Shown piece by piece: positions 48,799 to 59,334 of a stretch of 64,000 nucleotides of DNA (the first letter of the stretch is position 1; each line of letters opens with the position of its first letter). The notes under the pieces were generated by a model. The model was not told the DNA's origin. It saw only the letters and a list, made by a program, of their open reading frames with translations, and did no database searches. Location: positions 285,501 to 349,500 of the forward strand of contig JAUTXW010000326.1 of NCBI GenBank assembly GCA_030620095.1, written 5' to 3'. Position numbers and translations under genes: made by a program. The stretch is from Kuschelorhynchus macadamiae. Lineage: Eukaryota; Arthropoda; Insecta; Coleoptera; Curculionidae.

Positions 48799-50463
48799 TC
48801 AAGTTTCAGAAAACAAGGGTTCATCACTTTTTTCTGAATCTTTTACAATATGGAGTTCAATATCTTTAGTAACAATTTTCTTTGGATTATACTTATAATA
48901 TAAAAATAATAAAGTGAACAATATTATTATTATAATTAAGATTATTGTTATAAAAGTCCAAACATGATTCGGTTGAGATATTATTTTTAAATTTTCCAAT
49001 TTATGATTTTTTATTTGGTCAACTAAGTGTTGAGCTTGCTTTATAGCCAGGTGATCTACTTCTTTTAAAATAAGTGTTTTCTTAGAAGTAGAATTTAGGT
49101 TAAACTTGAGTACAGGTAATTTTAACTGAAAATCAACAATTTCATTTACATCTCTTTTAAATGAGAAATTATTAATTTCTATTTTACATTCATCGAGAGA
49201 TATCAAAGAAGGGGAGTTTATCAACTCTTGTTTGGTTGAAAACTGACACTGACTTTTCAATAAAATAGGTTTTTCAGGAATAACCAGTACAGTATTGTCT
49301 TGTATTTTCCTAATAGTACTAGAGGTGTATGTAATTTCTAGAGTGGGGCACTCACTTCTGGCTTTTGTTAGAGTGTTGTACAGGCAAGGTTCATCTTTGG
49401 TCAAATCGTCTAGTTTGCAAAGATGACTGTTCTCGATCCGTGGACACTCGTATGGGCTATTGTAGAAGTCTTCTCTTGTAAGTAATATATAAGGGTGTTG
49501 GATACTAATAGTATGGTTAAGGATAGGAATAGGATATATTTTATACAATATATAAAGGGTTGGATATACCATTGGTGTATGTATTGAAAATATTATTAAG
49601 TCATTTTGTATTAACACTTGGGTTGACATTATCTCATAGTAATTAACTAAGTTATTAAATTTTATAATTCTTTCGTTAGGAATGTGTTCAATGATTTCTT
49701 TTAAATCGGACGGCTTTAATATGGAATGATGCATAACACCAACTTTCGCGAAACTAATTGCGATTTCTAAATTCTGTAAAAGCTCATTAACTCTTTGTAT
49801 TTGCAAATTAGTGTTGTCGATTATCACAGATATATAGAAAGTGTTTGCAAAGCCTGCTTCCTGGCTTTCTAACGAGTCTAAACGATTTTTAATTTGTTTT
49901 TGGTTATTTTCTAACGTCTCGATTTGAGTTGTGAAAGTATTCGTAATAGTTTTTAGTGCGTCTTTATTTTGTTTTAAATCGTCGCTAAGGGTTTTTTGAT
50001 TGTTATTAAGAATGTGTATGTAATTATCGTATTTTAATTCGTCATCGGCATCTAAAGTTCCAAATAACCATTTTTGTGCATTCCCTACAATATTAATAAG
50101 ACCACGTTTTTGTCTCTTTTCTTTGAATAAAGAGATGGTTCGATTTAATTGGTCATACAAATATAAGCTTTGATTTACTTTACTTTGAATCATGAATGAT
50201 AACGCGTCATGTTTAAGGTCTTGTGAAATGGCCTTTTGAATTTGTATTAAGGATTTTTCTATGCTTTGTAAACATGATCTAATTATTGAAATGTTTACAT
50301 GATAAAAGGCAGTATGTTGGTCATTAATTAAATAACTATTTCCTAAAGAAATGGGTAATAAAGGATTCCGAAGTTCCTGTATTTCATAACTAATGCTTTT
50401 CATTGTGGCTAGGGCAAACAGCAGAATCCATATCTTGAGCATCGTCTGAAACAATGAAATCAT
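48799..50463 (-). CDS. env: Errantivirus envelope, baculovirus F-like fusion protein
   Basis: 554 residues from the first ATG, five bases after the pol stop. A splice acceptor (TTTCAG at 50446) lies just inside. A spliced mRNA would start at a second ATG (MLKIWILLFALA), which is also a good signal peptide. A furin-type site RQKR lies at residues 117-120, followed by the fusion-peptide-like GLINIVGNAQKWLFGTLDAD region diagnostic of the Baculo_F family. Coiled-coil-like heptads follow at about residues 160-210. There are several N-glycosylation sequons, a Cys-containing middle (YECPRIE, LCKLDD), a transmembrane segment at about 501-524 and a 30-residue cytoplasmic tail. No breaks were seen. In the family this protein mediates pH-triggered membrane fusion; infectivity of this copy is untested. 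Confidence 0.93.
   Translation of the reverse strand: MISLFQTMLKIWILLFALATMKSISYEIQELRNPLLPISLGNSYLINDQHTAFYHVNISIIRSCLQSIEKSLIQIQKAISQDLKHDALSFMIQSKVNQSLYLYDQLNRTISLFKEKRQKRGLINIVGNAQKWLFGTLDADDELKYDNYIHILNNNQKTLSDDLKQNKDALKTITNTFTTQIETLENNQKQIKNRLDSLESQEAGFANTFYISVIIDNTNLQIQRVNELLQNLEIAISFAKVGVMHHSILKPSDLKEIIEHIPNERIIKFNNLVNYYEIMSTQVLIQNDLIIFSIHTPMVYPTLYILYKIYPIPILNHTISIQHPYILLTREDFYNSPYECPRIENSHLCKLDDLTKDEPCLYNTLTKARSECPTLEITYTSSTIRKIQDNTVLVIPEKPILLKSQCQFSTKQELINSPSLISLDECKIEINNFSFKRDVNEIVDFQLKLPVLKFNLNSTSKKTLILKEVDHLAIKQAQHLVDQIKNHKLENLKIISQPNHVWTFITIILIIIIILFTLLFLYYKYNPKKIVTKDIELHIVKDSEKSDEPLFSET
50446..50447 (-). other. Predicted env splice acceptor
   Basis: The minus strand reads TTCATTGTTTCAG|ACGATG, with the exon starting at 50445. 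It sits just inside env and would deliver an ATG three bases downstream. It pairs with the leader donor at 55781. Confidence 0.55.
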
Positions 50464-50467
50464 TTTT

Positions 50468-53400
50468 TTATTTTCTTTGTTTCTTAAGACGTCTCTTGTG
50501 AATAGGAGTTTTATTGTCAAAAAGTTTCTCTTTTTGTGATGAGCTACGAGGGTTTTTAAGTTTTCTATACAGGGGCATTCGTTTTTGTCTACTGGGTGTT
50601 TTTACGTACACAGGTTTAGACGTGTTGATATCTGGAGGGTCATCTAAATTTTCATTTCGTTTTTCTAAAGTTTTCTTTTGAGAATCTTTTAATTTGTCGT
50701 AAATTTGTTTATTGATAAAGTCTATGTTTTCGCGGTGTTCAGTCATGAATTGTGTTTGTAATTCTTCTTCTGAAAGTTCGAGGGGATTTTTACAATCTAA
50801 TTTTCCCTTAATTATTTGAAAGGGCGTATATTTTGTTGTTGAATGTACCGAGTTGTTATATGAGAGGATTGCCAGTGACATTAATTTTTCTACAGGTTCT
50901 TTGGGATTTTTCTCGAGTATAGAAAGTAGCGTTTCTCTGATTGTCGAGTGAAAACGTTCTATCGGACTATTGGAATTTGGATTGTGGGGAGTAATAAAAT
51001 GCAATTGGATATGATGCAATTTACAAAGGTCTTGTATCAATGCATTTTTAAAAGATGAGTGATTGTCTGTTGTTATTTTTCCTGGGATACCGTAGTGTTT
51101 AATATAGTCAATTAGTCTACCGGCTATCTCGGGGCTTGTTTCTGAAGAGATGTGATAAGCTTGTGCTAATTTCGAAAAGCTGTCAATTATTGTTAAAAAT
51201 TTATGTTTGTCAAATTGGTAAACGTCAATATATAAGTGGTCAAAAGGTTCGTTACCGATCGGGGTTGGTTTTAATTTAATTTTATGTGGCTGTCTTTCAT
51301 ATTTGGATTTTTGACAAATCTCACATGTGTTAACGTATTGTTGTACGTCCTTTTCCATATTCGGCCAATAACAAGTTCTTTTTAGTGACGTAATGTTTTC
51401 AGTAATTCCTCGGTGAGATGTTTTTGTTTCATGATATATTTGTATCTTGTGAGTTTGTTCGTCTTTGTCGGTGATGTCTTCGACAAGGGTGTTGCTTATT
51501 TTTAGCTGGAACGAATTAGCATTAAAGAATTTCCGAAATGTTCTTAGTATAATGGGTTCCAGAGTTTTATCTTTGAAAGAGTTACCTGGAGGCATATGTT
51601 CTTTAATTAATTTCAAAATTATATTTTCACAAGGATCATTTTGTAGAAAGAATATTATTCTTTTCTTTCCTTCAAATGGGTACTGTGTTTCTTTTCTGTT
51701 AGAATTATTATTTGAATAACGAAAGATTATTTGGTTTTTGAAGGTATTAAGGTGTTTTATTGTATAGGGTGCTCCTAAGATGGGATTTTCCTCAGATGTA
51801 TGTACAGTTTGGTTATCATCTTGATCTGGAGGAAGTTTATTTCTAGGGTTATTTGCAGATTTTTCAGAAGAATGTCGACTAGTGGTACTTGAACTTGCGT
51901 CTGAAAATTCTGGTATTTCTAAATTGTCAGGTTGTTTTAGAACTTTAACAGGGGCTTTTATACAAGGGGGTTTTAAATGTTGTACTGGGTGTCTATACCC
52001 AAACGGTGTTGGTGGAAGGTTAGGTAAATTGTCTTGTATAAGTTCTTCGAAAGTTTCTTCAAAGTCACTTATGTCGGCTAAAGTTAAGTTATCTTCCGGT
52101 ATGTGTATTTCCGGAAAGTCATTATTTTCTAGGGTATTTATTTGTACAAGGGGCCTAGATAATGCATCTGCATTCATGTTTTGAGAGCCTTTTTTATATT
52201 GGATCTCGTAGTCAAATTCTGCTAATTTTAATCTCCATCGTACGAGTTTAGAGTTTGGCTCTTTAATTGACATTAGCCACTGTAATGGTTTGTGATCAGA
52301 GAGGATTTTAAATTTTACTCCAAATAAATAGGGTCGAAAATATTTGGTTGCCCACACTATAGCTAATAATTCTTTTTCGATCGTTGAATAATTGCATTCA
52401 GCGGGGTTGAGGGTACGAGAGGCATAAGCAATAGGTAGATCTTGACCTACTGGGCCTTGGGATAAGACTGCTCCAATGGCGTAATTAGAAGCATCAGTGG
52501 TTAGCAGAAATGGTTTTGAAAAATCGGGGTGTTGGAGTATTGGGTCATTCATAAGAAGTTCTTTGCATATCTGAAAACTTTTGACAAATTCGGGCGTATG
52601 AACTACTTTTCTATCCTTTTTTAAACAATTTGTCATTGGTTTAGTGAGTTTTGCAAAACCTTTTATGAATTTCCTATAATATCCAATAAGACCTAAGAAA
52701 GATTTTATTTCTTTTGGGTTTTTAGGAATTGGAAATTTTTTTATAGCCTCTATTTTTCGGGGATTTGGTTTTATTCCCTCTGGCGTAATGACATGACCAA
52801 GGAATTCAACGGATTTTTGAAGAAACTCTGATTTATCTAACTGAATTTTCATGTTATTCTCTACTAACCTTTGGAATACTAATTTTAGGTTTTTAACATG
52901 TTCTTGAAGGGATGTTGCAAAAATAATTATGTCGTCCATATAGACGAGGCAAATTTTACCTTGAAGGCCTTGGAGGACGTTGTCCATGACACACTGGAAA
53001 GTGGCTGGGGCGTTTTTTAGACCAAATGGCATACGAGTATATTCGTAATGACCATTTTCTACATTAAAAGCTGTTTTTTGAATAGAATTCGGATGCATTT
53101 CAATCTGGTGGAATCCTGATGCGAGATCTAGCGTAGTAAAATATTGAGCTCTGCCTAATTTATCAAGGATATCAGAGATATTAGGTAAAGGATACCTATT
53201 ATCAATGGTCTTTTCATTGACCTTGCGGTAATCGATGACCATACGCCATTTTTGTTTGCCAGATGCGTCCATTTTTTTTGGAACAATCCAAACAGGAGAG
53301 GACCAGGGGCTTTGGGAAGGTCTAATAATATTGTCTTCTAGCAACTGAGATATTTGTCTTTTAACTTCTTGTTGGTGGACATAGGGATACCGATATGTTT

Positions 53401-54312
53401 TAGTATGTATAGGAATTTCATCTGTTGTTTTTATCTCATGCTTAACACGGTTGGTAAATGTAAGTTTATCGCCTGGTTTATGTAAGACATTAGGAAATTG
53501 ATTAATTAATTTTTCTAATGCACTCTTTTCTTCGGAATTGAGATGGTCTGAACGTATTAATGAAAAGGGGTTATTAAGTTTTATATAGTCGTCAGTTTGA
53601 TATACCTCGTTTCGGACTTGTTCTAAATTAAATAATTCAAATTGTTCGGAGTAAAACGGTGAACTAATTTCTCTTATATGATATGGCAAAAACTCAAGAA
53701 TTACACTTTTATCAGTAAAGTTTTTTAACTCGAGAAGAATTTGGTTATTATTTACCATTGTTATGCAAGGAGATACTTCAACTTGATTAGTTTTTATATA
53801 AGGAATGGTTATTTCCGTGTTTTCAGGCAAATCAGTATTAATTTTTGCTAATAAACTATTATTAGGTGGAATTTCTATTTTTTGAACTTCAAAATTTGTA
53901 CGAAAATAAAAAGTTATGGTATATTTGTTATTATATAGCGATTGGTTCATTAAGTCTATATTCAGTTGTAGTTTTTTCAAATCTCTAACGCCTATTATGC
54001 CATCGAAATAATCATGAAAGTTGTAGAGTATATATTCAAGTGGTTGGGAAATACCAAAGTCTGATAAAATATTTATTTCAGCTTTACTTTGTGTTGTTTG
54101 CTTTCCCATACATGTAACTAGGGTGTGTTTGGAATTTCGTATTTTATTTGCAAAATATTTTTCTGCAATAGCTGGTCTAATTAGGGAGGTGTGACTACCT
54201 GTATCTATTAGAAGTTTACAAGGGGGGTTTTTTATTTCGATATATGGAAGGGCATTAATTTGAAAGCTATTTAAAGTTAAACTGGATGGTCTATTCCAGA
54301 GGCCTCCGATGG
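50468..54312 (-). CDS. pol: Errantivirus Pol: protease, reverse transcriptase, RNase H, integrase
   Basis: Read by -1 frameshift from gag, so it has no start codon of its own. The frame is open from the slippery site (54313) to TAA at 50468. Protease: LLIDTGSHTSLI at 54194-54211. Counting from the Met at 54109, the reverse transcriptase has KQKWRMVIDYRKVNEKT, YFTTLDLASGFHQI and the catalytic YMDD at 390-393. RNase H has TDAS at about 539 and the DHKPLQWL block. The integrase zinc domain has H893, H899, C929 and C932. The catalytic triad D962, D1015, E1051 has 35 residues between the last two. A Pro- and Ser-rich linker of roughly 100 residues separates RNase H from integrase. All catalytic residues are present with no interruption. 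Confidence 0.95.
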
Positions 54313-55512
54313 AAAATTTTCATGGTCATTAGAAAACTGGCTGTAATTATATTCTATATCATCTGGGTTATCAGGATTGTAAAGATCTGAATTGTCAAAA
54401 TATTCGGATTCTGGTTCGGGATAATCATTCATATAAGTGATTTCCTGAAATCGTAAGGGGTTAGCATAGGGATTTTTCTGCCAAAAGTTTTGTGAAGCGG
54501 AGTTTGTTGGTCTTTGGAAATTATTGTTAGGCACTTGAGAAAATTGGTTTTGTTGTGGACCTGAATTATTCGGCCTAAAATGTTTTTGTTGGACACTAAC
54601 TCCGGACATTGGTGTAGGTTGGCTTGAGTTTTTGTTTGAATTTTGATGTGCAAAAACATTTTTTGATTTTCCAAAAACTTGCGAATTAGTCGGGAATCTT
54701 TGTTGCGGGAATGGCCTGCGAGGTTGAACATTTATAGGTTGGCTAGGGAATTGCGTTTGCTGAGGGCGAAAATTGCTATTTGGGGAAGGAAAATTATTTG
54801 GCATTTGTTGAAATAGATTTGACTTAAAGAAGTTAGGCGTTTTTTGTATCTGTCTTTGGGGAATATTATTATTATTTGGGTTAGGCCTAAAGTTAATTTG
54901 ATTTTCTAACATTGTAAAATTCATAACATGGCTAGTAGCTAAACTTAAATTTGCAGGGTTATGAATTAACAAAATGGTTTTTAGTTCAGAGGGCACATTT
55001 GCCATAAGGACTTGAACTGCCGTTTGTTCCGCTTGTTCAATAAAGGCATTTTTTACTACCTGTGACAAGTGTTCTGAGTGTAATTTAGAGGTTATTTTAT
55101 GTACTAAAATTTTAAGTCTATCAATAAATTCTAAGAGAGATTCGTTTTTGTATTTTGCACAAAAGGTTAATTGGTTTGTTAAGTTCTGTCTAGAAATGGA
55201 GTCGCCGAATTTTTGTCTTAAAGCATTTTTAATATCTGTCCATGTTGTTAAATCGGGTCGACTCATAAGAAAGTTTCCGGCTTGATCAATTAATTTGGAT
55301 TTTATGGAAAGTAAAACAAATTCTTTCTGTGATTCATCACCAGTATAATAACGTGTATAAAATTCGTCTATTGCGTGTATAAAATATTCTAAATGATCGG
55401 GGTTACCATTAAAAGATTTTAAGAGTTGGACAGTTGCTCTTAAACTTTCAGCCATTTTATTGTCTGTCAAACTAAGATTCTGGAGATCTTCTAAGATTGA
55501 GTCAAGATTCAT
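54277..55512 (-). CDS. gag: Errantivirus Gag
   Basis: 411 residues from an ATG in the leader. Residues about 20-200 form the helical capsid-like region (LLKSFNGNPDHLEYFIHAID, YKNESLLEFIDRLKIL). Residues about 205-350 are an Asn/Gln/Pro/Phe-rich linker with TPMSGVS, and the C-terminus is acidic. No CCHC zinc knuckle is present. That is usual for errantivirus Gag, where basic linker segments bind RNA instead. It ends in TAA at 54277, with pol overlapping in the -1 frame. Confidence 0.93.
   Translation of the reverse strand: MNLDSILEDLQNLSLTDNKMAESLRATVQLLKSFNGNPDHLEYFIHAIDEFYTRYYTGDESQKEFVLLSIKSKLIDQAGNFLMSRPDLTTWTDIKNALRQKFGDSISRQNLTNQLTFCAKYKNESLLEFIDRLKILVHKITSKLHSEHLSQVVKNAFIEQAEQTAVQVLMANVPSELKTILLIHNPANLSLATSHVMNFTMLENQINFRPNPNNNNIPQRQIQKTPNFFKSNLFQQMPNNFPSPNSNFRPQQTQFPSQPINVQPRRPFPQQRFPTNSQVFGKSKNVFAHQNSNKNSSQPTPMSGVSVQQKHFRPNNSGPQQNQFSQVPNNNFQRPTNSASQNFWQKNPYANPLRFQEITYMNDYPEPESEYFDNSDLYNPDNPDDIEYNYSQFSNDHENFPSEASGIDHPV
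54313..54319 (-). promoter_or_regulatory. -1 ribosomal frameshift slippery heptamer (gag/pol)
   Basis: A AAT TTT in the gag reading frame, a canonical X XXY YYZ heptamer, 33 bases before the gag stop codon. The -1 frame is open from here through the protease and the rest of pol. No structure prediction was run for a downstream stimulator. Confidence 0.75.
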
Positions 55513-55929
55513 AAAATTAAAGTTTTGTATGAAATATTAAAATAAGGTTAATAGAATTTAGAAATTTCTATTTATAAAAATTTAACACTCGCAAAAAGAA
55601 CTTTTTGGTATGAGGATTTCTAAAAATCTAAAGCTTGAAAATTTTTCGTATGAAAATTTTCCAAAAGAACGTAAATAAACTTGAAAATTTTACGGGTGAA
55701 AATTTACAAAAGGACTTAATAGTTTAAAGAACACCAATTCACAAAATTATAATAGCACTTTAGGAAAGAAAGGTAACTTACAAAAATGCTTCTTGGAGAC
55801 TTATGATGTTCTTGTATCCTCAATTGACAGTTGAAACTGAAGATCTGGACCTCCACTCGTAGAAATTCTTGTTGCAGCGAAAGCAAGACTTCTGGATAGT
55901 GAAAATCTGGAACTTTGAGGATCCTACAA
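55513..55929 (-). other. Errantivirus leader (5' UTR) with short direct repeats
   Basis: Between the primer site and gag. It contains a consensus splice donor at 55781. At about 55625-55715 there are several imperfect copies of a GAAAATTTT-type unit (gaaaattttcgtatgaaaat and variants). In Drosophila gypsy the equivalent region holds a repeated-site insulator. The position is similar but the sequence differs. Confidence 0.6.
55780..55781 (-). other. Predicted leader splice donor for env mRNA
   Basis: The minus strand reads GCATTTTT|GTAAGTTACC, a full GTAAGT match upstream of gag. Paired with 50446 it would remove gag and pol (5,336 bp). Confidence 0.55.
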
Positions 55930-55940
55930 CGACTGCGCCA
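55930..55940 (-). promoter_or_regulatory. Primer binding site, tRNA-Ser type
   Basis: TGGCGCAGTCG on the coding strand. The first T is also the last base of the 5' LTR. It is complementary to the 3' end of insect tRNA-Ser (CGACTGCGCCA), the primer used by the 17.6/297 group. Confidence 0.85.
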
Positions 55941-56190
55941 TTTACGTGTAATTTTCAGGAAAGACCGTTTTTAAAAAACATTTATTACTATTTAAAATGA
56001 ATTTATTCGATCGAATTCCAAAATTACAACTTTCTTAAATGTTACGAATATAAGCTTACACGACGAAGTACAGACTTATACTGATGACTAATTAGAAATG
56101 GCGGTATTTATATGTGCATTCTAATCTAAACATACGACGTCATTAATTACTAGAAAGTGTGTATAGTTTCTAAATAATGGATATATAATT
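55940..56190 (-). repeat. 5' LTR of the errantivirus (251 bp)
   Basis: Direct copy of 48539-48789 with two differences. It holds the promoter and transcription start, which could not be pinpointed. Confidence 0.95.
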
Positions 56191-56194
56191 GGCA
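56191..56194. other. GGCA target-site duplication, right
   Basis: Matches 48535-48538. Confidence 0.8.
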
Positions 56195-58066
56195 GCAGAA
56201 TTCGGCCATTTTCCAGGACCACTTTTAATTTCAGTTAGGCAATATGCATGTATATCAAATGTCTCATGTGTTGCTAATTTTGGCACTTTCTACAATTTTT
56301 GCGGGCTGTTATGTTTTATTAGAAAAAAATAATCATCATCAGGGATTAAATAGGGATTTTTTTTTGTATACTGGACCGTCAAGATATAAAATACTTTAAT
56401 CAAAGATCACAAAAGGGTATGCTTTATACAGAGAGAGTAGAGAAAACGGTTTATAATTCTTTAATAATCCTGGATTGAGAGCTGTTAGATATTTTCCTTT
56501 CCACGGTTTAAAATATCGATTTGGGATTTGATGCCTTTAGAAAAATTAATTTTGCAGGTGTCATAAGTTTCTTCTACTAAAACTTTTAAATTATTTAAGT
56601 TATCGATTTAATGTTTTTGGTTATAGATAAGATCTTTCATTATCTTTTCGGAAATTATAATTAAACAGCTTTCAAAATTGGTACTAATGTAACTTTTTAA
56701 CTTTTTTGAAAATTTAATAGAAAAAATCTAATATGACAGCTGTCAAAATATTTTTTAACATCGATTTTTTTGATAAAAAATTCTTTAAATGGTTTAAAGT
56801 TTCGCTTTAGGATCTTGAAATTTGAAAAAGACAGCTGTAAAACTTTTAAAATTCAAATTTTGGAATGAATCAATAGCAAAATATTATGGTTCTAGAGCCT
56901 TAATTAATTTAGTTATAATTCTGATTCCACCGACTATTAGTTCTATCCTGTCGGATAGGGGCGAGATGTCTTTATTACTTGTTTGAAAGGTATTTCGAGC
57001 CTTGTACCCCGTGCCTTTCTACTTCTACGAAATTTTGGTACATTACTCTGTTTATAACATGTAAATGGTTTATCGTAAAGAATTCCATACTACCTACCAA
57101 GATTAAAGAGCACTTATACGTCGAGTGACCTCTTTAAACAATAAATCTGCATAAGCGGTTTGGTCAAAATCAACAGTCACACTTGAGCAAATTTTTCAAT
57201 TTTGCCTGAGAAATGCGTTACGCTCACTCTCAAATATCTGTGACCCGAAAAAAGCTATTTTAAATTAAAAGTATGAGATACAGGAGTTCTAGAGCATCAA
57301 ATTCTGAGAATACTTCTAAAATGCTGCGCATTCCTACGCAGACACACGCGAAAAAACAAAATTATCGCTCATTTTTGGCTAAGTGGCTTTTCTGCAGTCC
57401 TACGACGAACCAAAATCACCCACATTCGTCTCGGAAATCGAATTTTTAAGAGCCGGAAAACCAAATATAGTAGTAAATCTATTTTAGGATTGCTATATCT
57501 GCCTACTCAATCTAAGTAAGTACCTAATTATATTAAAAGTGGAAGTTCAAATGGTTTTGCAAAGAGCCTTCTTTTCAGGCAAATAAAAGTATCTATTAAT
57601 CGGAAAATTAATACTAGTTCAAATACAACATGTTTTATTCATTATAATAACAACCTAGACTGATAATTACTTGAAAACGTTCACTTCAGAATATTGTAGT
57701 GAAACAAATCAGGTTTAATTAAAAAGCTAAGTGCGTGATTAAGAATTGTGATAACTAAATTACAGGTCCCGTAAAAACTTTTTCAAACAGATTTTGAAAC
57801 TTTGCGTCAGTGGTTAGGATTAAATAAAAATCTAGCGTCCGCGTTAATAGTTTTTAAATGACTGACAGTACTTAACTTTTCTCAATTTATTCTTCCCCGC
57901 CGCTACTCTAAATCACTGTTTGTAACTAGTGAGATTTGTTTAATAAAAAAATCTACGATATTTGAGCAACGACCAACTCCCTGGCTTTGTTTTCCTATAC
58001 AACGTGGATAATTTCAGAAATTTCTTTCCTTTTTGAGACCTTAAATTTCATTGAGGCGGGTACTTA
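56195..58066. other. AT-rich stretch, no gene recognised
   Basis: No coding region was recognised. It contains a palindrome, gacagctgtca, at about 56735. Nothing supports a regulatory role. Confidence 0.5.
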
Positions 58067-58545
58067 TTGCTCAGGGAATACTCGGGTATTGTGCTCGCCG
58101 TCATAGGTTATAAGAGAAACCCTCAAATAAGAATAATCCAATCCAAGTGTTCTGACACCCCATTAAACACGGCAACAAATTTCCTAATGAGGAAAATTCA
58201 TTTAAGAGAATTGAAACTACTTGTAAAGCTGATCCGGAGGCTTTTTCATGATGATATAAAACACCAAAGATTGTCTAACGAACTAGCAGCCGACATCGCT
58301 GTCCTTTACTTCAAACTTATTGCGATAGGACACTCGAACTAAATCAAAACGTAATTAGTAGTCCTAATATTCGATCATTGTCGCCCGAATCGCTTGCATT
58401 AATGGATATTAGTACATCTACCGAAATATATAGCGATCCCAACAAAGTCAACTCTGAAGCCTTAGAGCTAACCAATTTAATTAATTTGAACGACTGTATC
58501 CCGGATTATGATAACGCAACCGACTGCTATATTTCAACAAAATAA
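58067..58545 (+). pseudogene. Degenerate coding remnant, possibly retrotransposon gag-like
   Basis: A 91-codon frame (HLRELKLLVKLIRRLFHDDI, then NELAADIAVLYFKLIAI) stops at about 58340. After a frameshift a second frame stays open for more than 70 codons (TLELNQNVISSPNIRSLSPE, then SLALMDISTSTEIYSDP) to a TAA at 58545. Codon composition is more protein-like than the surroundings. The helical first part and polar second part resemble the N-terminus of LTR-element Gag proteins, but no specific family was recognised and no LTRs or pol were found nearby. Confidence 0.35.
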
Positions 58546-59334
58546 AACCACAAATTTGCATTGCAACAAAATTTCCACCAGAAATATCCTTAGTGGGGAT
58601 ATACCATCGAAGTGTGGTATTCGCAACGGCGCAAATAAACTAAATTTAAATACTACTAGTCATGGTAGAGGTCTTAATCCTAATAGAACATGACATCCCT
58701 GGTTGAGTAAATCCTATCAGTGTCATGTTTGACATCATTTAAACAATACTAATTTTATCCCAAATTACCACCATGATCATGCCATTATAGAACAGGGGCT
58801 CTCCTTCGAAGCGAGAAGGAAAGCCAGTGCGGATGAAAGCAAGAGAGGTCTGCGAGAGGGGGCAGTGAGATAAAAGGAGCAAACCAAGTACCCCTAAAAG
58901 AGGTCCTGGCATAAAATGTCTGGAAAAGAAGGGTAGGATCAGGCAACATTTTCACTGAGTTCAAAACTGTAATTCTATTGTCCACTCGAAACACTTACAA
59001 TTATCCTTTGGGAAGCCGAAGTAAAAATCTACATTTCTTTACGTAAGACCAATTCGGTATTAAATTTAAATAAATTCAATTATCAGTTAATTATTCTTCG
59101 TATGTAATTACTTTTAAAAAATAATATGTGATTCAATTTCTGTATAGGGTCACACTCACTCACACCACATAACTACATCAAACAACCAAACTGCATAGAG
59201 ATTAGATTTTAGTCACAAACGTCATGAGACTGCACAGAAGTGGAAAAATGAGCGCTACGACTTGGTTTTTGCGTATATTTATGCATAACAATGAGTTTTA
59301 AATTAGGTGATCCATTAATGCAGAATTTGATACT
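58546..59334. other. Stretch with a GC-richer patch, no gene recognised
   Basis: 58790-58930 is purine-rich on the plus strand and less AT-rich than the surroundings. The minus-strand frame across it (69 codons) has no recognisable domain. Confidence 0.45.

Larger units (their letters stand above)
48539..56190 (-). mobile_element. Complete errantivirus-type Gypsy LTR retrotransposon (endogenous retrovirus of insects)
   Basis: A 7,652-bp element on the minus strand. It has 251-bp LTRs at both ends, a 4-bp target duplication, a tRNA-Ser type primer site, a leader, gag, pol (protease, reverse transcriptase, RNase H, integrase), env, and a polypurine tract against the 3' LTR. The LTRs differ at only two positions in my reading (48655 t versus c, and 48684 c versus t, relative to the right copy). 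Insertion is therefore recent. All three genes are open. The tRNA-Ser primer site, the gag without a CCHC knuckle, and the F-type envelope resemble the 17.6/297 branch of Drosophila errantiviruses. Confidence 0.95.

Noticed and set aside
51465..52184. Plus-strand frames of 84 and 100 codons
   Set aside because: Antisense shadows of the errantivirus pol gene.
58785..58994. 69-codon minus-strand frame in a GC-richer patch
   Set aside because: No recognisable domain or gene context.
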